Assembly (NCBI RefSeq): GCF_002104515.1
Contig: NZ_NBOE01000001.1
Span: 806,001-870,000, forward strand
Direction of reading: 5' to 3'
Origin: Colwellia polaris
Lineage (GTDB): Bacteria; Pseudomonadota; Gammaproteobacteria; Enterobacterales; Alteromonadaceae
Length of the DNA: 64,000 bases
Shown here: positions 1-8,956 of the stretch, piece by piece
How positions within the stretch are numbered: the first letter of the stretch is position 1
Layout of the letters: every line of letters starts with the position of its first letter
Translations under genes and position numbers: made by a program
The notes under the pieces: model-generated
What the model was told of the DNA's origin: nothing
The model's database searches: none
Seen by the model: only the letters and a program-made list of their open reading frames with translations

Positions 1-781
1 AGTTTCCGCCTTCTTCACTACCAATAACCGCGACGGTATCGTCTTGTAATTGATAAACTTTGGCCATAGCATCAGCGGTACTTTCACAATATTCAATACG
101 AATATCGTTTTGTTTATCAAGGAAGTTACTACATTGAGTGAATGGCTGTCCATGAGCATAAATAGTTTTAATTTTATTTAGCTTAGTGTTCACCGCTGTT
201 AGTAAGCAGTGTTCAATAGGCTGAGTTATTTCACCAACAATCGATAAATTTGTATGTTGAAGCACATCATAAACTTCATTAATGCTGCCAGAGCTGGTGT
301 TTTCTACCGGTAACATGCCGTAATCGACTGATCCAGACTCAACTTGTTGCATAATTTCAGCAAAACTTTGACAACCGCTTTCAATAATTTTTTCAGCGCG
401 GCGAGAAAAGTAACGGTGACTTGCTAAGTAGCTGTATGAGCCTTTATCTCCTAAAAAGGCAACACTTACGGTTGGCTCTTGTATATTAGGGTTTGCTAGT
501 GTTTGCAGGTAAGCTTGCTGGTTTAGTACTGAGTCTTCAATAATGGTTTGAAAAACACTGGTAACGTAATGTGCATCTAGCCCAAGTGCTTTACCTTGCG
601 TAATAAGGCGAATAAGTAACTCTTGCTCTCGCTGTTGATCCCGCACCGGGCGAATTTGATGTGCTTTGCTTTTGGCAACATTTAGCGTTAGGGCACGACG
701 TTCAGCAAAAAGGGTCAGTAATTGCTGATCAAGGCTGGTAATCTTTTCACGTATTTTATTTAAGTCTAATGCTTCGTTCAC
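1..781 (-). CDS. pheA: Bifunctional chorismate mutase/prephenate dehydratase (P-protein), 3' end outside window
   Basis: The visible 260 codons cover the N-terminal AroQ chorismate mutase domain (about residues 5-90, beginning LNKIREKITSLDQQLLTLF with the AERR motif) and the start of the prephenate dehydratase domain (VSVAFLGDKGSYSYLA, then YGMLPVENTSSGSINE). The P-protein converts chorismate through prephenate to phenylpyruvate in phenylalanine synthesis, in the cytoplasm. The start is GTG at 781, preceded by AGGA at an 8-base spacing; no ATG fits. The C-terminal ACT regulatory domain lies beyond base 1. Expression is probably controlled by the phenylalanine leader peptide and attenuator just upstream. 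Assignment is firm from both domains and from the leader. Confidence 0.95.
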   Translation of the reverse strand, partial: MNEALDLNKIREKITSLDQQLLTLFAERRALTLNVAKSKAHQIRPVRDQQREQELLIRLITQGKALGLDAHYVTSVFQTIIEDSVLNQQAYLQTLANPNIQEPTVSVAFLGDKGSYSYLASHRYFSRRAEKIIESGCQSFAEIMQQVESGSVDYGMLPVENTSSGSINEVYDVLQHTNLSIVGEITQPIEHCLLTAVNTKLNKIKTIYAHGQPFTQCSNFLDKQNDIRIEYCESTADAMAKVYQLQDDTVAVIGSEEGGN

Positions 782-875
782 CGTGTTTTCCTAATTAGTT
801 GATATGAATTTACGTACTATAAATAAAGTGTTTTAGTAACTTTTACTGATGAAGTCTATTTATTACCATTACTAA

Positions 876-903
876 AATTAAAAAACCTCCTAAAGGAGGT
901 TTT
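876..903 (-). terminator. pheA attenuator hairpin
   Basis: On the minus strand a 9-bp perfect stem (arms 895-903 and 882-890, loop TAAA on the plus strand) is followed by a run of U residues. It lies between the phenylalanine-rich leader peptide and pheA. The leader-proximal sequence at 914-920 can instead pair with 897-903, giving the mutually exclusive antiterminator expected of ribosome-mediated attenuation. Seen in sequence; the mechanism is inferred from the E. coli pheL-pheA paradigm. Confidence 0.85.
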
Positions 904-929
904 CTTAAATGCCAAAACCTAAAAAGCGC

Positions 930-980
930 TCAGTAAACTGAGAAAAAGAAAGTATTAAAGAGAAAAGGTGGTTTTGTCAT
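930..980 (-). CDS. pheL: pheA leader peptide
   Basis: A 16-codon ORF reads MTKPPFLFNTFFFSVY, with five Phe codons clustered ahead of the stop. It sits upstream of the attenuator at 876-903. AAGG lies 8 bases before ATG 980; an in-frame ATG at 986 would add two residues. Ribosome stalling at the Phe codons when charged tRNA-Phe is scarce would free the antiterminator arm and allow pheA transcription. The E. coli PheL peptide is similarly short and Phe-rich. The peptide has no function apart from its translation. Confidence 0.85.
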   Translation of the reverse strand: MTKPPFLFNTFFFSVY

Positions 981-1149
981 TTGCATAGCCTTACTTTAGC
1001 CACCATCAAGCAAGAGTACAACCGTTTCTTTATGCCTATTTTTAACTTACAGGATAAAAAAAGCTTATAGGCTGAATTTAATCGCCAGTATCTCAATAGT
1101 AATAGCCTGAGCTTGGCCGCGCTCAACTATGCGTTAATCTCAAATTCAA

Positions 1150-1533
1150 CTAAATACAGATATAGATAATACTGAAAGAACTAATAATTCCAGCAGCCCA
1201 TAATAAGCTTCGAATTAATGCGACATTGAGCAAGTAAGCAATATGATAAAGCACGCGAGCTACAACATGTATTATTGCTAACTGCTCGATAAAAGTACCA
1301 GTATTTTGTGTTGCTATGGCTAACAATACTGCTGGCGCAAATATAATAAGCGACTCAAAGGCATTTTGATGCCCAGCACAAGCTCTAGCGCCAAACCCAG
1401 TTAGTTTTGCTTGCTGAGCACGAGGATGGTTGTTGTCGTAACCGCCGAGTTTATTCATGGCAATAGCCATTGGGACTTTAGCTAAGTAAGGCAATAATGC
1501 TGCGATAAATAAGCAAATAATAAGTGTCGACAT
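1150..1533 (-). CDS. MAPEG family membrane protein
   Basis: 127 residues with about four hydrophobic segments (roughly 3-24, 60-80, 82-102 and 106-126). The MAPEG-type motif is seen in the first loop and second segment, with RAQQAKLTGFGARACAGHQN followed by AFESL. MAPEG proteins are small integral membrane proteins, some acting as glutathione-dependent transferases or peroxidases; bacterial members of this length are mostly uncharacterised. ATG 1533 is preceded by AGGAAG. The gene is 48 bases downstream of the acylase gene on the same strand and may be cotranscribed with it. The family call is good; the substrate is unknown. Confidence 0.8.
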   Translation of the reverse strand: MSTLIICLFIAALLPYLAKVPMAIAMNKLGGYDNNHPRAQQAKLTGFGARACAGHQNAFESLIIFAPAVLLAIATQNTGTFIEQLAIIHVVARVLYHIAYLLNVALIRSLLWAAGIISSFSIIYICI

Positions 1534-1581
1534 TATTCTTCCTTTTTTTGTAGGTTATACGTGTAAGTTAGTTAAAAGTTG

Positions 1582-4053
1582 CTAATAACTTAATAAAGTT
1601 AATGTGTATTTACTTGGACCTGGCAGAAAAGGTGTTGTCTCTCCTTTAACCCAACTTTCATGACCTAAACCGTAATACGGACTCCAAGGATGTCCAGATT
1701 GGCTAGTCGGCATATGAAAAATCCCCGTTGCTTCGTGACCTGGAGAAACCGCCATACGTTGCGATGCACCAAATGATTGACCTTGCACTCTTGGCATATA
1801 ACTATCACCTGGTAACTCAACTTCAGGCATATCTAGCCACTGTCCGATAAAAGGGACTGCACGGCTTAAAGGGTGCTGAATTTTACTGATATTTTGCTTG
1901 CCCCAAGTCGCATCTTTAAGTGACGTTGATGTGGTCATATCGGCTAGCGTTTTTTCTAAGCTGGTTTCAAATAATGCCGCCCAGCTATCGTGACCACGCC
2001 AGAGGAAATTTTCAGGTTGTTGATTAACTAACTGCCATAAAGGTGTTTCTATTTGGTGACGTATAGTGTTAAAGCTATAACTATTATCTAGTTTGGTCAT
2101 ATGCTCATTAAAAATTTCGAACAGCTGATCCCTAAGGTTTAATCGGAAGTTTCTGACTACGCGATAGGCAACAGAGTCAGTGCTGGCTGATAAGTTTTCA
2201 ATATCAACAATACTTTTAATCTCACGCCATTTTTCATCTTTGGCGAGCATAGAATCGTTAAGTACTTCGGTTAATAAAAACGTTTGCCAACGAGTTAGAA
2301 ACATTGCGCTGTCATCTAAACCAATATCGAGTATGTCTTGCTCATCGAATATAGTTTTAGCGTTAAGACTTTGCTTTATTTGCGTAGAGCGAGCGCCGAT
2401 AGCATAGCCACCGTTACCTATTTTTTTGAGCATTTCTTCACCGACTACACGCGAGTTTGCGGTCCATAATCGAGCATTTTTAGGGTTGATGACTTTGGGA
2501 TATTCTACAGGTGATAAAGGGGCCAACCATTTGTTTTTTCCATTGGCCCAAGAGGTTGGGGTTTCACCAAAAACAGCACTGCGTTGTGGAATGGGCCCCA
2601 TAATGGTCCAGGCAATGTTACCTTGTTTATCCCCTACCATTAAGTTTTGTGCTGGCATGCCTGCACGTGCAGCAATTGCGATGGCTTGTTCCACATTTTT
2701 CGCAGTTTCAAATTCGGTTATAGCCATATTTACGGCAGTTTTGTCATGCGCTATCCAACGATATGCTAGTAATTGGCCTTGCTCATTCTCACCAATAACA
2801 GGTCCCCAAATAGTGTCTGAGAGTGTAATGTTAATGGCTTCTTGGCCTTTTACCGCGATAATTTGTTTACGCTCTTTAAAGCTTTTATATCCGTCGGGTG
2901 TTAAATATTGGCTATTATCAGCATTAGTTTCAAGCACAATAACATCGCTCCAATCACCGTAGCTGTTGGTAAACCCCCAAGCTATATGGCCATTACTGCC
3001 AATAATAATGTTAGGGGTACCAGGTAAAGTTGCACCGGTAACTTTTACCTGATTTTGGTCATCTGCTTGGTATTCAAAAGAAGCCCTAAACCAAGTATTA
3101 GGTACTCTGATACCTAAGTGCATATCATTAGCGACAATGGCACTACCTGTAGTACTTAAGTTACCGCCTACGGCCCAGTTATTAGAGCCTGGAAAAGCTT
3201 CGCTTTGTGAAGATTCGTAGCGGTTAAGTGGCGATGTAACATCAGCAGCAGAAATGCGTTTATTTTCTGCAGTAGCTGTTGGTAAATAGGGGCGAGGAAT
3301 CGTCTCTTCATTATTGGTTAACGCTATATGCTCACTTGACGCCGAAGGCCATGGCATTTTGGGGAGTGGTGACGCTGAAAGTTCTGTGTCATCGATGGCA
3401 GCATCCCATTGGCTGCCCTTAGGGTTTAGAAAAGCAAATACCTCAGGACTTAATAACGTGTGTAATAAACCTAAAGTACGTTCTCGCTTACCATCTTGAT
3501 ATTGTAAATCTATATACATACTGAAAACACTTAAAATGGTATCTTCTTCTTGCCATTCTACGGGGTCTTGGCGAAGTAGTAAGTATTCAAAAGGTGCAGC
3601 TTTGAGATATTTTAATCCTTGGTTTACCCCGCGAGAGTAAGCTTTTAACAGGGCCGAATCGGCCGCTGATAATTGGTTGACTATTACACTAGCACGTTCT
3701 CTAAAGCGATGGCGACGTATCTCGCTGTCATAGTCGATTGCCGCTGCGCCAAATAAGCTAGAAAGCTCACCAGCTGAGTTTCGACGTAATAGGTCCATTT
3801 GAAAAAAGCGCTCTTGAGCATGAATAAAGCCTGTTGCTATTGCAATATCTAAACGGTTATCAGCTTTTATTGTTGCAACGCCTTGAGCATCTCGTTCTAC
3901 GATCGCGGTGGCAGATAAACCGTACAGTGTTTTATTGCCATCTAATTGCGGTAAAGCACTGTCAATTTGGCTATATATCCACGTACCCGCAGTCGCAAGA
4001 ACCAAGAGCAGAACGCATAATATGCCAATGAATATGTTTTTTAAATTTTTCAT
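1582..4053 (-). CDS. Penicillin acylase family Ntn hydrolase
   Basis: A precursor of about 823 residues. The N-terminus KNLKNIFIGILCVLLLVLA is a signal anchor or uncleaved signal. The hallmark is PGSNNWAVGG, in which Ser296 (counted from a possible TTG start at 4071; Ser290 from the ATG used here) would become the free N-terminal nucleophile after autoproteolysis into alpha and beta chains. Downstream are HIAWGFTNSYGDWSDV and NARLWTANSR, typical of the beta chain. Members cleave amide-linked acyl groups from penicillins, aculeacin or acyl-homoserine lactones, usually in the periplasm. ATG 4053 is preferred because it begins the Lys-rich signal; no clear Shine-Dalgarno is seen. Quorum quenching is possible but the substrate cannot be read from the sequence. 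Confidence 0.88.
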   Translation of the reverse strand: MKNLKNIFIGILCVLLLVLATAGTWIYSQIDSALPQLDGNKTLYGLSATAIVERDAQGVATIKADNRLDIAIATGFIHAQERFFQMDLLRRNSAGELSSLFGAAAIDYDSEIRRHRFRERASVIVNQLSAADSALLKAYSRGVNQGLKYLKAAPFEYLLLRQDPVEWQEEDTILSVFSMYIDLQYQDGKRERTLGLLHTLLSPEVFAFLNPKGSQWDAAIDDTELSASPLPKMPWPSASSEHIALTNNEETIPRPYLPTATAENKRISAADVTSPLNRYESSQSEAFPGSNNWAVGGNLSTTGSAIVANDMHLGIRVPNTWFRASFEYQADDQNQVKVTGATLPGTPNIIIGSNGHIAWGFTNSYGDWSDVIVLETNADNSQYLTPDGYKSFKERKQIIAVKGQEAINITLSDTIWGPVIGENEQGQLLAYRWIAHDKTAVNMAITEFETAKNVEQAIAIAARAGMPAQNLMVGDKQGNIAWTIMGPIPQRSAVFGETPTSWANGKNKWLAPLSPVEYPKVINPKNARLWTANSRVVGEEMLKKIGNGGYAIGARSTQIKQSLNAKTIFDEQDILDIGLDDSAMFLTRWQTFLLTEVLNDSMLAKDEKWREIKSIVDIENLSASTDSVAYRVVRNFRLNLRDQLFEIFNEHMTKLDNSYSFNTIRHQIETPLWQLVNQQPENFLWRGHDSWAALFETSLEKTLADMTTSTSLKDATWGKQNISKIQHPLSRAVPFIGQWLDMPEVELPGDSYMPRVQGQSFGASQRMAVSPGHEATGIFHMPTSQSGHPWSPYYGLGHESWVKGETTPFLPGPSKYTLTLLSY

Positions 4054-4270
4054 TACAATAAGCAAAACCAAAATTGAGATAAGTTAGAGTACCTTAAAAC
4101 AATTGAAGTTTGAATCTTGTGCTAGATCCTTTTTGAGCTATGTCGTTAAAATGTTTATGAATATCGCTAAAACAAAAGCTATTAGCAGCTTTACCCTATT
4201 GCATTATATAGTGATACAATTATGTTGATTGTTTCTCTAATCGCTAAGTTGATAAGGATAGTTGCTGACA

Positions 4271-4897
4271 ATGACATCTAATGAACAAAGTAATGTTGCC
4301 ATTATCGTGTTGGCGGCGGGGCAGTCTTCTCGCTTAGGGCAAATGAAACAGTTAGTGTCGATTAAAGGCAAAAGCTTAATTGAAAATCAATTAGAACAAG
4401 CGTTAAAAGTGTCTAATAAGGTCTATTGTGTTTTAGGTTTTAAAGCCGATGAAATTAAGTCTCGAATTAACCATTTACCTATAAAAACTATTATTAATCA
4501 TAACTTTTTTGATGGAATGGCATCTTCAATTGCTGCTGGTGTTGCGGCTTTACCTGCAGATACAAGTGCAGCTATGATTGTGTTAGTTGACCAATGGCAA
4601 TTAACCTCATCTGATTTGAGCAACCATATATCTAATTGGCAAATAAACTCTGATGTTATTGTTGTTGCACAAAGCACAAAAACTTCGAAACAAGTGGGTC
4701 GTGAAAACATCGGTCCACCGGTTATATTTCCTCAACAATATTTTTCTGAATTAATCGCCTTAACAGGCAATAAAGGCGCAAAGCCATTATTAGCGAAATA
4801 TAATGATAAATTATTAAAAGTTCCCCTTGTGCAGGCGTTTTTCGATTTAGACACGCCTGAGCAGTTAAGTAATATGTATAAAGAATTGGGTAAATAA
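4271..4897 (+). CDS. MobA-like NTP transferase, probable molybdenum cofactor cytidylyltransferase (MocA-like)
   Basis: 208 residues with the nucleotidyltransferase signature VLAAGQSSRLGQMKQL near the N-terminus, MIVLVDQWQL in the middle, and GPPVIFPQQYF plus LTGNKGAKPLL toward the end. This pattern fits the MocA/CoxI-associated group, which attaches CMP to molybdopterin for hydroxylases of the xanthine oxidase family. It lies immediately upstream of a 2Fe-2S subunit and a molybdenum-binding subunit, so it probably matures that enzyme's cofactor. ATG 4271 is chosen; a TTG at 4262 is in frame and closer to AAGGA at 4254. CTP specificity is inferred from context, not visible residues. Confidence 0.85.
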   Translation: MTSNEQSNVAIIVLAAGQSSRLGQMKQLVSIKGKSLIENQLEQALKVSNKVYCVLGFKADEIKSRINHLPIKTIINHNFFDGMASSIAAGVAALPADTSAAMIVLVDQWQLTSSDLSNHISNWQINSDVIVVAQSTKTSKQVGRENIGPPVIFPQQYFSELIALTGNKGAKPLLAKYNDKLLKVPLVQAFFDLDTPEQLSNMYKELGK

Positions 4898-4984
4898 ATA
4901 AACACAGTTAAGCAGGCGTGATAAAGTATTTATCTAACGCTTTACTCATTGTTAGTGACGATTAAAATTAAAGGAAAAGATAGC

Positions 4985-5455
4985 ATGATCACCTTGAATA
5001 TTAACGGTAAAGAACATCAATTTAATGATGATGGCAATATGCCATTGTTATGGGCATTAAGAGACACTTTAAAATATACCGGGACTAAATACGGTTGTGG
5101 TAAAGGCTTATGTGGCGCTTGTACTGTTCACGTTGACGGCCAACCTGTACGCTCTTGTGTTATGCCAGTATCTGCTTTAGCTAATGTAAAAATTACCACG
5201 ATTGAAGGCTTATCTGAGCAAGGAGACCATCCGGTTCAACAAGCTTGGCAAGATTTGAATGTTGTACAATGTGGTTACTGCCAATCAGGGCAAATAATGT
5301 CAGCAGTCGCATTATTAGAGCGAGAGCCAAATCCAAACGATAAAGATATCGAACTTGCTATGAGTGGTAATATTTGTCGTTGTGGTACTTATCAACGAGT
5401 TAAACAAGCGATTCATCTTGCTGCAGATTTAGCCACCGAAGTTAAAGGGAGCTAA
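4985..5455 (+). CDS. 2Fe-2S subunit of a molybdenum hydroxylase (isoquinoline 1-oxidoreductase alpha-like)
   Basis: 156 residues. The N-terminal plant-type ferredoxin domain has cluster ligands Cys38, Cys43, Cys46 and Cys58. The C-terminal helical domain holds the second cluster with Cys96/Cys99 (QCGYCQSG) and Cys131/Cys133 (ICRCG). This is the small electron-transfer subunit of IorA/CoxS type. AAAGGA sits about 12 bases ahead of ATG 4985; an upstream TTG at 4949 is in frame but poorly placed. The gene ends two bases before the large subunit starts, so the two are surely cotranscribed. No FAD subunit is present, as expected for IorAB enzymes that pass electrons to an external carrier. Confidence 0.92.
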   Translation: MITLNINGKEHQFNDDGNMPLLWALRDTLKYTGTKYGCGKGLCGACTVHVDGQPVRSCVMPVSALANVKITTIEGLSEQGDHPVQQAWQDLNVVQCGYCQSGQIMSAVALLEREPNPNDKDIELAMSGNICRCGTYQRVKQAIHLAADLATEVKGS

Positions 5456-5457
5456 CC

Positions 5458-7713
5458 ATGAAACATATTGAAAATGTTAGTCGCCGTAGCTTCTTGAAAA
5501 AATTCGGCATGAGTTCAACAGCATTAGTCTTGGGCGTACAATTACCATCAATGCTGACCATACCCAAAGCGTTAGCGGGCGTTACCAGTTCAGATACCTT
5601 CTCGCCGAGTGTCTATGTACAAGTTAGTGCTGATAATATTGTGAGTATTGTTGTACATAGATCTGAAATGGGCCAGGGGATCAGAACCAGTATTCCAATG
5701 ATTGTTGCTGATGAAATCGGCGCAGATTGGCAAAAAATAGCGGTTGTACAAGGCCTAGGTGATAAAAAATATGGTAGCCAAAATACCGATGGTTCACGTT
5801 CTGTAAGACGTTTTTATCAACCATTACGCGAAGCTGGCGCTGCTGCCCGCATGATGCTGCAACAAGCCGCAGCCGAGCAATGGCAAGTTGATGTAAGTGA
5901 AACCCTTGCAAAAAATAGCACTATTGTGCACACAAAGTCAGACCGAGTATTAACTTTTGGTAGCTTAGTGTCAGCGGCAAGTAAGTTAACATTGCCTAAG
6001 CAATCTGATTTGATTTTAAAAGCTAAAAAAGATTTTAATCTTATTGGTAAATCAGATGTAGCACTTGTCGATGGTAAGAAAATTGCCACTGGCCAAACTA
6101 CCTATGGTTTTGATGTTGAACTCGACAATATGCAATACGCGGTTATTGCCAGACCACCAGTTCTAGGCGCTAAAGTTAAATCGTTCAATAGCGATGCAGC
6201 AAAAGCTATTGCCGGTGTTATTGATGTTGTTCAAATGCCTGACTTAGAAGAGCCCGCGCTATTCAAGCCGTTAGGTGGAGTTGCGGTTATCGCAAAAAAT
6301 ACTTGGGCAGCAATTAAAGGCCGTGAAGCTTTAGATATTCAATGGCATGAAAGTGCTCATAAAAGTTACAACAGCGCAGAATATAAAAAAGCTTTGGCTG
6401 AAAGTTGTGACAATCCAGCAAAAACATTACGTAGTAAAGGTAATGTAACTCAAGCACTTGTAGATGCTAAACAAGTAATTACAGCATCTTATTATGTGCC
6501 AGAGCTTATACACGTGCCAATGGAACCACCTGCAGCAACGGCTCATTATCATGATGGAATTTTTGATATTTGGGCATGTACGCAAACACCGCAATCAGCA
6601 CAAGGTACTGTGGCACAAATATTAGCTGTAGCGCCCGAAAATGTGAATATTAACGTAACTTTGCTAGGTGGCGGTTTTGGTCGTAAATCTAAGCCAGATT
6701 TTGTTGTTGAAGCAGCAATATTATCTAAGCAGCTAAATGTGCCAGTTAAAGTTATGTGGACACGAGAAGACGAAGTTAAAAATGGTTATTACCATGCGGT
6801 GAGTTATCAAAAATTAATGGCCGGCATTGATGAACATAACCAAGTAACTGCGTGGCAACATCATGTGGCCGAGCCGCCGATTGGCTCAACATTTAGTAAA
6901 GGAGCAGACTTAATTGGCTCAGAAGCAAGTTTAGGTCTTGTTGATATGCCATATGATATTGCTAATGTTAGTTGCGCCATTGGTAAAGCTCCGGCACATA
7001 CGCGAATTGGCTGGATGCGTTCAGTAACCAATATCAACCACGTTTTTGCGATTAGTTCATTTATTGATGAGCTAGCACAAGCGAAAGGCGTAGACAGTAA
7101 AGACAACTTAATCAACATGCTAGGTTCGGATCGTAAAATTGATTTTGCACAAGAGAATGCCGACTACAGCAATTACGGTGAAACATTAGAGAAGTTTCCG
7201 GTTGATACTGCTCGTATGAAAGCCGTAATTGAAAAAGCCAGTAAAATGGCAAAGTGGGGAAGAAGTCTTCCTAAAGGCCATGGTCTTGGCATTGCTATGC
7301 ACCGAAGCTTTGTAAGTTATGTGGCATGTGTTGTTGAAGTTTCAGAAAACATTGATGGCAAAGTTAAAGTACACGACGTTTGGATGGCGGTAGATTGTGG
7401 TTTAGCGGTCAACCCTGAGCGTATTCGCTCACAAATGGAAGGTGCTGCTATCTTTGCATTATCGTTAACATTTTATAGTGAACTTACCGCTAAAAACGGG
7501 GTAATTGAGCAAAACAATTTTGACGACTATCAAGTCGCTAGAATTGCCGATGCACCCACCACGCATGTTGAAATTATTGCCAGCGATGCACCTCCAGGCG
7601 GTGTTGGTGAGCCTGGCGTTCCGCCAATTGCTCCGGCTATTTGCAATGCAATATTTAATGCCACCGGCAAACGTTATCGAGAATTACCTTTGAAAAAGTA
7701 TGGTATTGTTTAA
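5458..7713 (+). CDS. Molybdopterin-binding large subunit, xanthine dehydrogenase family (isoquinoline 1-oxidoreductase beta-like), Tat-exported
   Basis: 751 residues. The N-terminus has a twin-arginine signal (SRRSFLKKF, then a hydrophobic stretch to about residue 40), so the folded heterodimer is probably moved to the periplasm with its small subunit as passenger. Mo-pterin domain motifs include MGQGIRTSIPMIVADEIGAD, LLGGGFGRKSKPDF and the C-terminal GGVGEPGVPPIAPAI with the presumed catalytic Glu. IorB-type enzymes hydroxylate N-heterocycles or oxidise aldehydes; the substrate here is unknown. It forms an operon with the preceding MocA-like and 2Fe-2S genes and is followed by a strong terminator at 7768. 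A paralogue lies at 28142. Confidence 0.9.
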   Translation: MKHIENVSRRSFLKKFGMSSTALVLGVQLPSMLTIPKALAGVTSSDTFSPSVYVQVSADNIVSIVVHRSEMGQGIRTSIPMIVADEIGADWQKIAVVQGLGDKKYGSQNTDGSRSVRRFYQPLREAGAAARMMLQQAAAEQWQVDVSETLAKNSTIVHTKSDRVLTFGSLVSAASKLTLPKQSDLILKAKKDFNLIGKSDVALVDGKKIATGQTTYGFDVELDNMQYAVIARPPVLGAKVKSFNSDAAKAIAGVIDVVQMPDLEEPALFKPLGGVAVIAKNTWAAIKGREALDIQWHESAHKSYNSAEYKKALAESCDNPAKTLRSKGNVTQALVDAKQVITASYYVPELIHVPMEPPAATAHYHDGIFDIWACTQTPQSAQGTVAQILAVAPENVNINVTLLGGGFGRKSKPDFVVEAAILSKQLNVPVKVMWTREDEVKNGYYHAVSYQKLMAGIDEHNQVTAWQHHVAEPPIGSTFSKGADLIGSEASLGLVDMPYDIANVSCAIGKAPAHTRIGWMRSVTNINHVFAISSFIDELAQAKGVDSKDNLINMLGSDRKIDFAQENADYSNYGETLEKFPVDTARMKAVIEKASKMAKWGRSLPKGHGLGIAMHRSFVSYVACVVEVSENIDGKVKVHDVWMAVDCGLAVNPERIRSQMEGAAIFALSLTFYSELTAKNGVIEQNNFDDYQVARIADAPTTHVEIIASDAPPGGVGEPGVPPIAPAICNAIFNATGKRYRELPLKKYGIV

Positions 7714-7767
7714 TTAATAAGCATGCAGTTTAGCCCATCTATTAGTTAGGCTATTGTTAAGTCATTT

Positions 7768-7795
7768 AAAAAGCAGCACTTTTGCTGCTTTTTTA
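7768..7795 (+). terminator. Rho-independent terminator of the first molybdenum hydroxylase operon
   Basis: A 7-bp GC-containing stem (7772-7778 with 7783-7789), extended by A-T pairs, has loop CTTT and a run of T residues. It lies 55 bases after the large-subunit stop codon. Confidence 0.85.
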
Positions 7796-7877
7796 TTGAA
7801 TGCTGTTAAATAACCAATGAACTGATAAAATACTGACAATTTATATATTCAATTAACAGGCTAGCGCAGGAAAATAG

Positions 7878-8429
7878 ATGGCTTCTTTACAAGATCAATT
7901 GTTAAAAGCAGGTTTAACGACCAAACAAAAAGCTCGACAAGCAAATAGCGACAAACGCAAAACCGGCAAACAAAAGCGCAGTGGCGTTAAGGTTGATGCC
8001 AGCTTACAAGAACAAGTTAAACAAGATCTTGAGCGAGCAAAAAAAGAAAAGCTTGCTCGCGATATTGCTTTAAATAACGAGAAAAAGTCAGCATTAGTTG
8101 CTAAAGAGCAGCAACTAAGAATTTTGCAAATTTTAAAGCATCACCAAGTTACTAATGTAAATGGTGAGGCTGAGTACAACTACACGTTTAATAGTAAAAT
8201 CAAAAAACTATTTGTTGATAATGTTACACATAAAGCATTAGTGAATGGTCGTTTAGCATTATGTGGTGTTGATGAAACTACCTATATTGTAACGTCAGAA
8301 ACGGCAGAAAAAGTGTCGAGTTTAGACAGTAGCGTTATTTTGGTGCAAAACACTAAAGTTGTTGAAGACGTTGTTGCTGAAGATGACCCTTATGCAGAGT
8401 TCCAAATACCCGATGATATGATGTGGTAA
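7878..8429 (+). CDS. yaiL: DUF2058 (YaiL-like) family protein
   Basis: 183 residues, starting MASLQDQLLKAGLTTKQKAR, the usual N-terminus of the DUF2058 family (E. coli YaiL). The N-terminal third is Lys/Arg/Gln-rich and helical (to about residue 75). The C-terminal part holds the conserved YNYTFNSKIKKLFVD region. YaiL is an uncharacterised nucleoid- or RNA-associated protein, and no enzymatic motif is visible. AGGA precedes ATG 7878. It appears to be a single-gene unit between the terminator at 7768 and a tandem repeat at 8446. Family membership is solid; function is not known. Confidence 0.85.
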   Translation: MASLQDQLLKAGLTTKQKARQANSDKRKTGKQKRSGVKVDASLQEQVKQDLERAKKEKLARDIALNNEKKSALVAKEQQLRILQILKHHQVTNVNGEAEYNYTFNSKIKKLFVDNVTHKALVNGRLALCGVDETTYIVTSETAEKVSSLDSSVILVQNTKVVEDVVAEDDPYAEFQIPDDMMW

Positions 8430-8445
8430 TAACCTTAGTATATAA

Positions 8446-8503
8446 TTTTTAGTTTATTTTTTAGTTTATTTTTTAGTTTATTTTTTAGTTTATTTTTTAG
8501 TTT
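8446..8503. repeat. 12-bp tandem repeat, about 4.8 copies
   Basis: The unit TTTTTAGTTTAT is repeated perfectly four times, plus a 10-base partial copy. It lies in the 103-base gap between the yaiL-like and glutaredoxin-like genes, 30 bases before the latter's start. It has no dyad symmetry and no spacers, so it is not CRISPR. It is probably a slippage-prone simple repeat. Confidence 0.95.
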
Positions 8504-8532
8504 CTTTCTTTAACAGTGAGCACAGCTTTATT

Positions 8533-8895
8533 ATGTTTTTAATTCGTTGGCCGATTGGCCGTTTAATTTTGTTATTAAACTTTATATTTTCACCAAGTTC
8601 GCCAAAACGTTCACCGCAACTACAAAAAGAAGTTGATGCGGGTACAGCCCATTTAAGCTTATATCAACTTCCTGCTTGTCCTTTTTGTGTTAAAACTCGT
8701 CGTGCAATGAAGCGATTAGGTTTAAATATAGAGTTGCGTAATATTAATCAGAATGAACAATACCGAGAAGAGTTAATTAACGAAGGCGGAAAAAGAACAG
8801 TGCCTTGTTTAAAGATTATTAATCAAGATCAATCTGTTACCTGGATGTATGAGTCAAGTGACATTATTGACTATTTAGCAAAATTTTCTCGTTAA
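8533..8895 (+). CDS. Membrane-tethered glutaredoxin-like protein
   Basis: 120 residues. An N-terminal hydrophobic segment (about 5-22, WPIGRLILLLNFIF) precedes a glutaredoxin/GST-N fold with the redox motif LPACPFCVKTRRAMKRLGL. The conserved cis-proline motif is GKRTVPCL, followed by WMYESSDIIDYLAKF. Such proteins reduce disulfides using glutathione. The CPFC dithiol is intact, with an extra Cys in the cis-Pro loop. The start is ATG 8533. It stands alone, with the simple repeat at 8446 directly upstream. The physiological partner is unknown; the methionine sulfoxide reductase genes follow but are separated by 143 bases. Confidence 0.85.
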   Translation: MFLIRWPIGRLILLLNFIFSPSSPKRSPQLQKEVDAGTAHLSLYQLPACPFCVKTRRAMKRLGLNIELRNINQNEQYREELINEGGKRTVPCLKIINQDQSVTWMYESSDIIDYLAKFSR

Positions 8896-8956
8896 GTTAG
8901 TTTTACAGACTGATTTAGTTTTATTAAGAATTTTTTTATCCATTCTTTGGTCTATC

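Noticed and set aside
2426-2962. 178-residue plus-strand frame inside the acylase gene
   Set aside because: Antisense shadow of a strongly motif-supported gene, with no ribosome site or family features.
8446-8503. Repeat array considered as CRISPR
   Set aside because: Units are contiguous 12-mers without spacers or dyads, and no cas genes are in the window.
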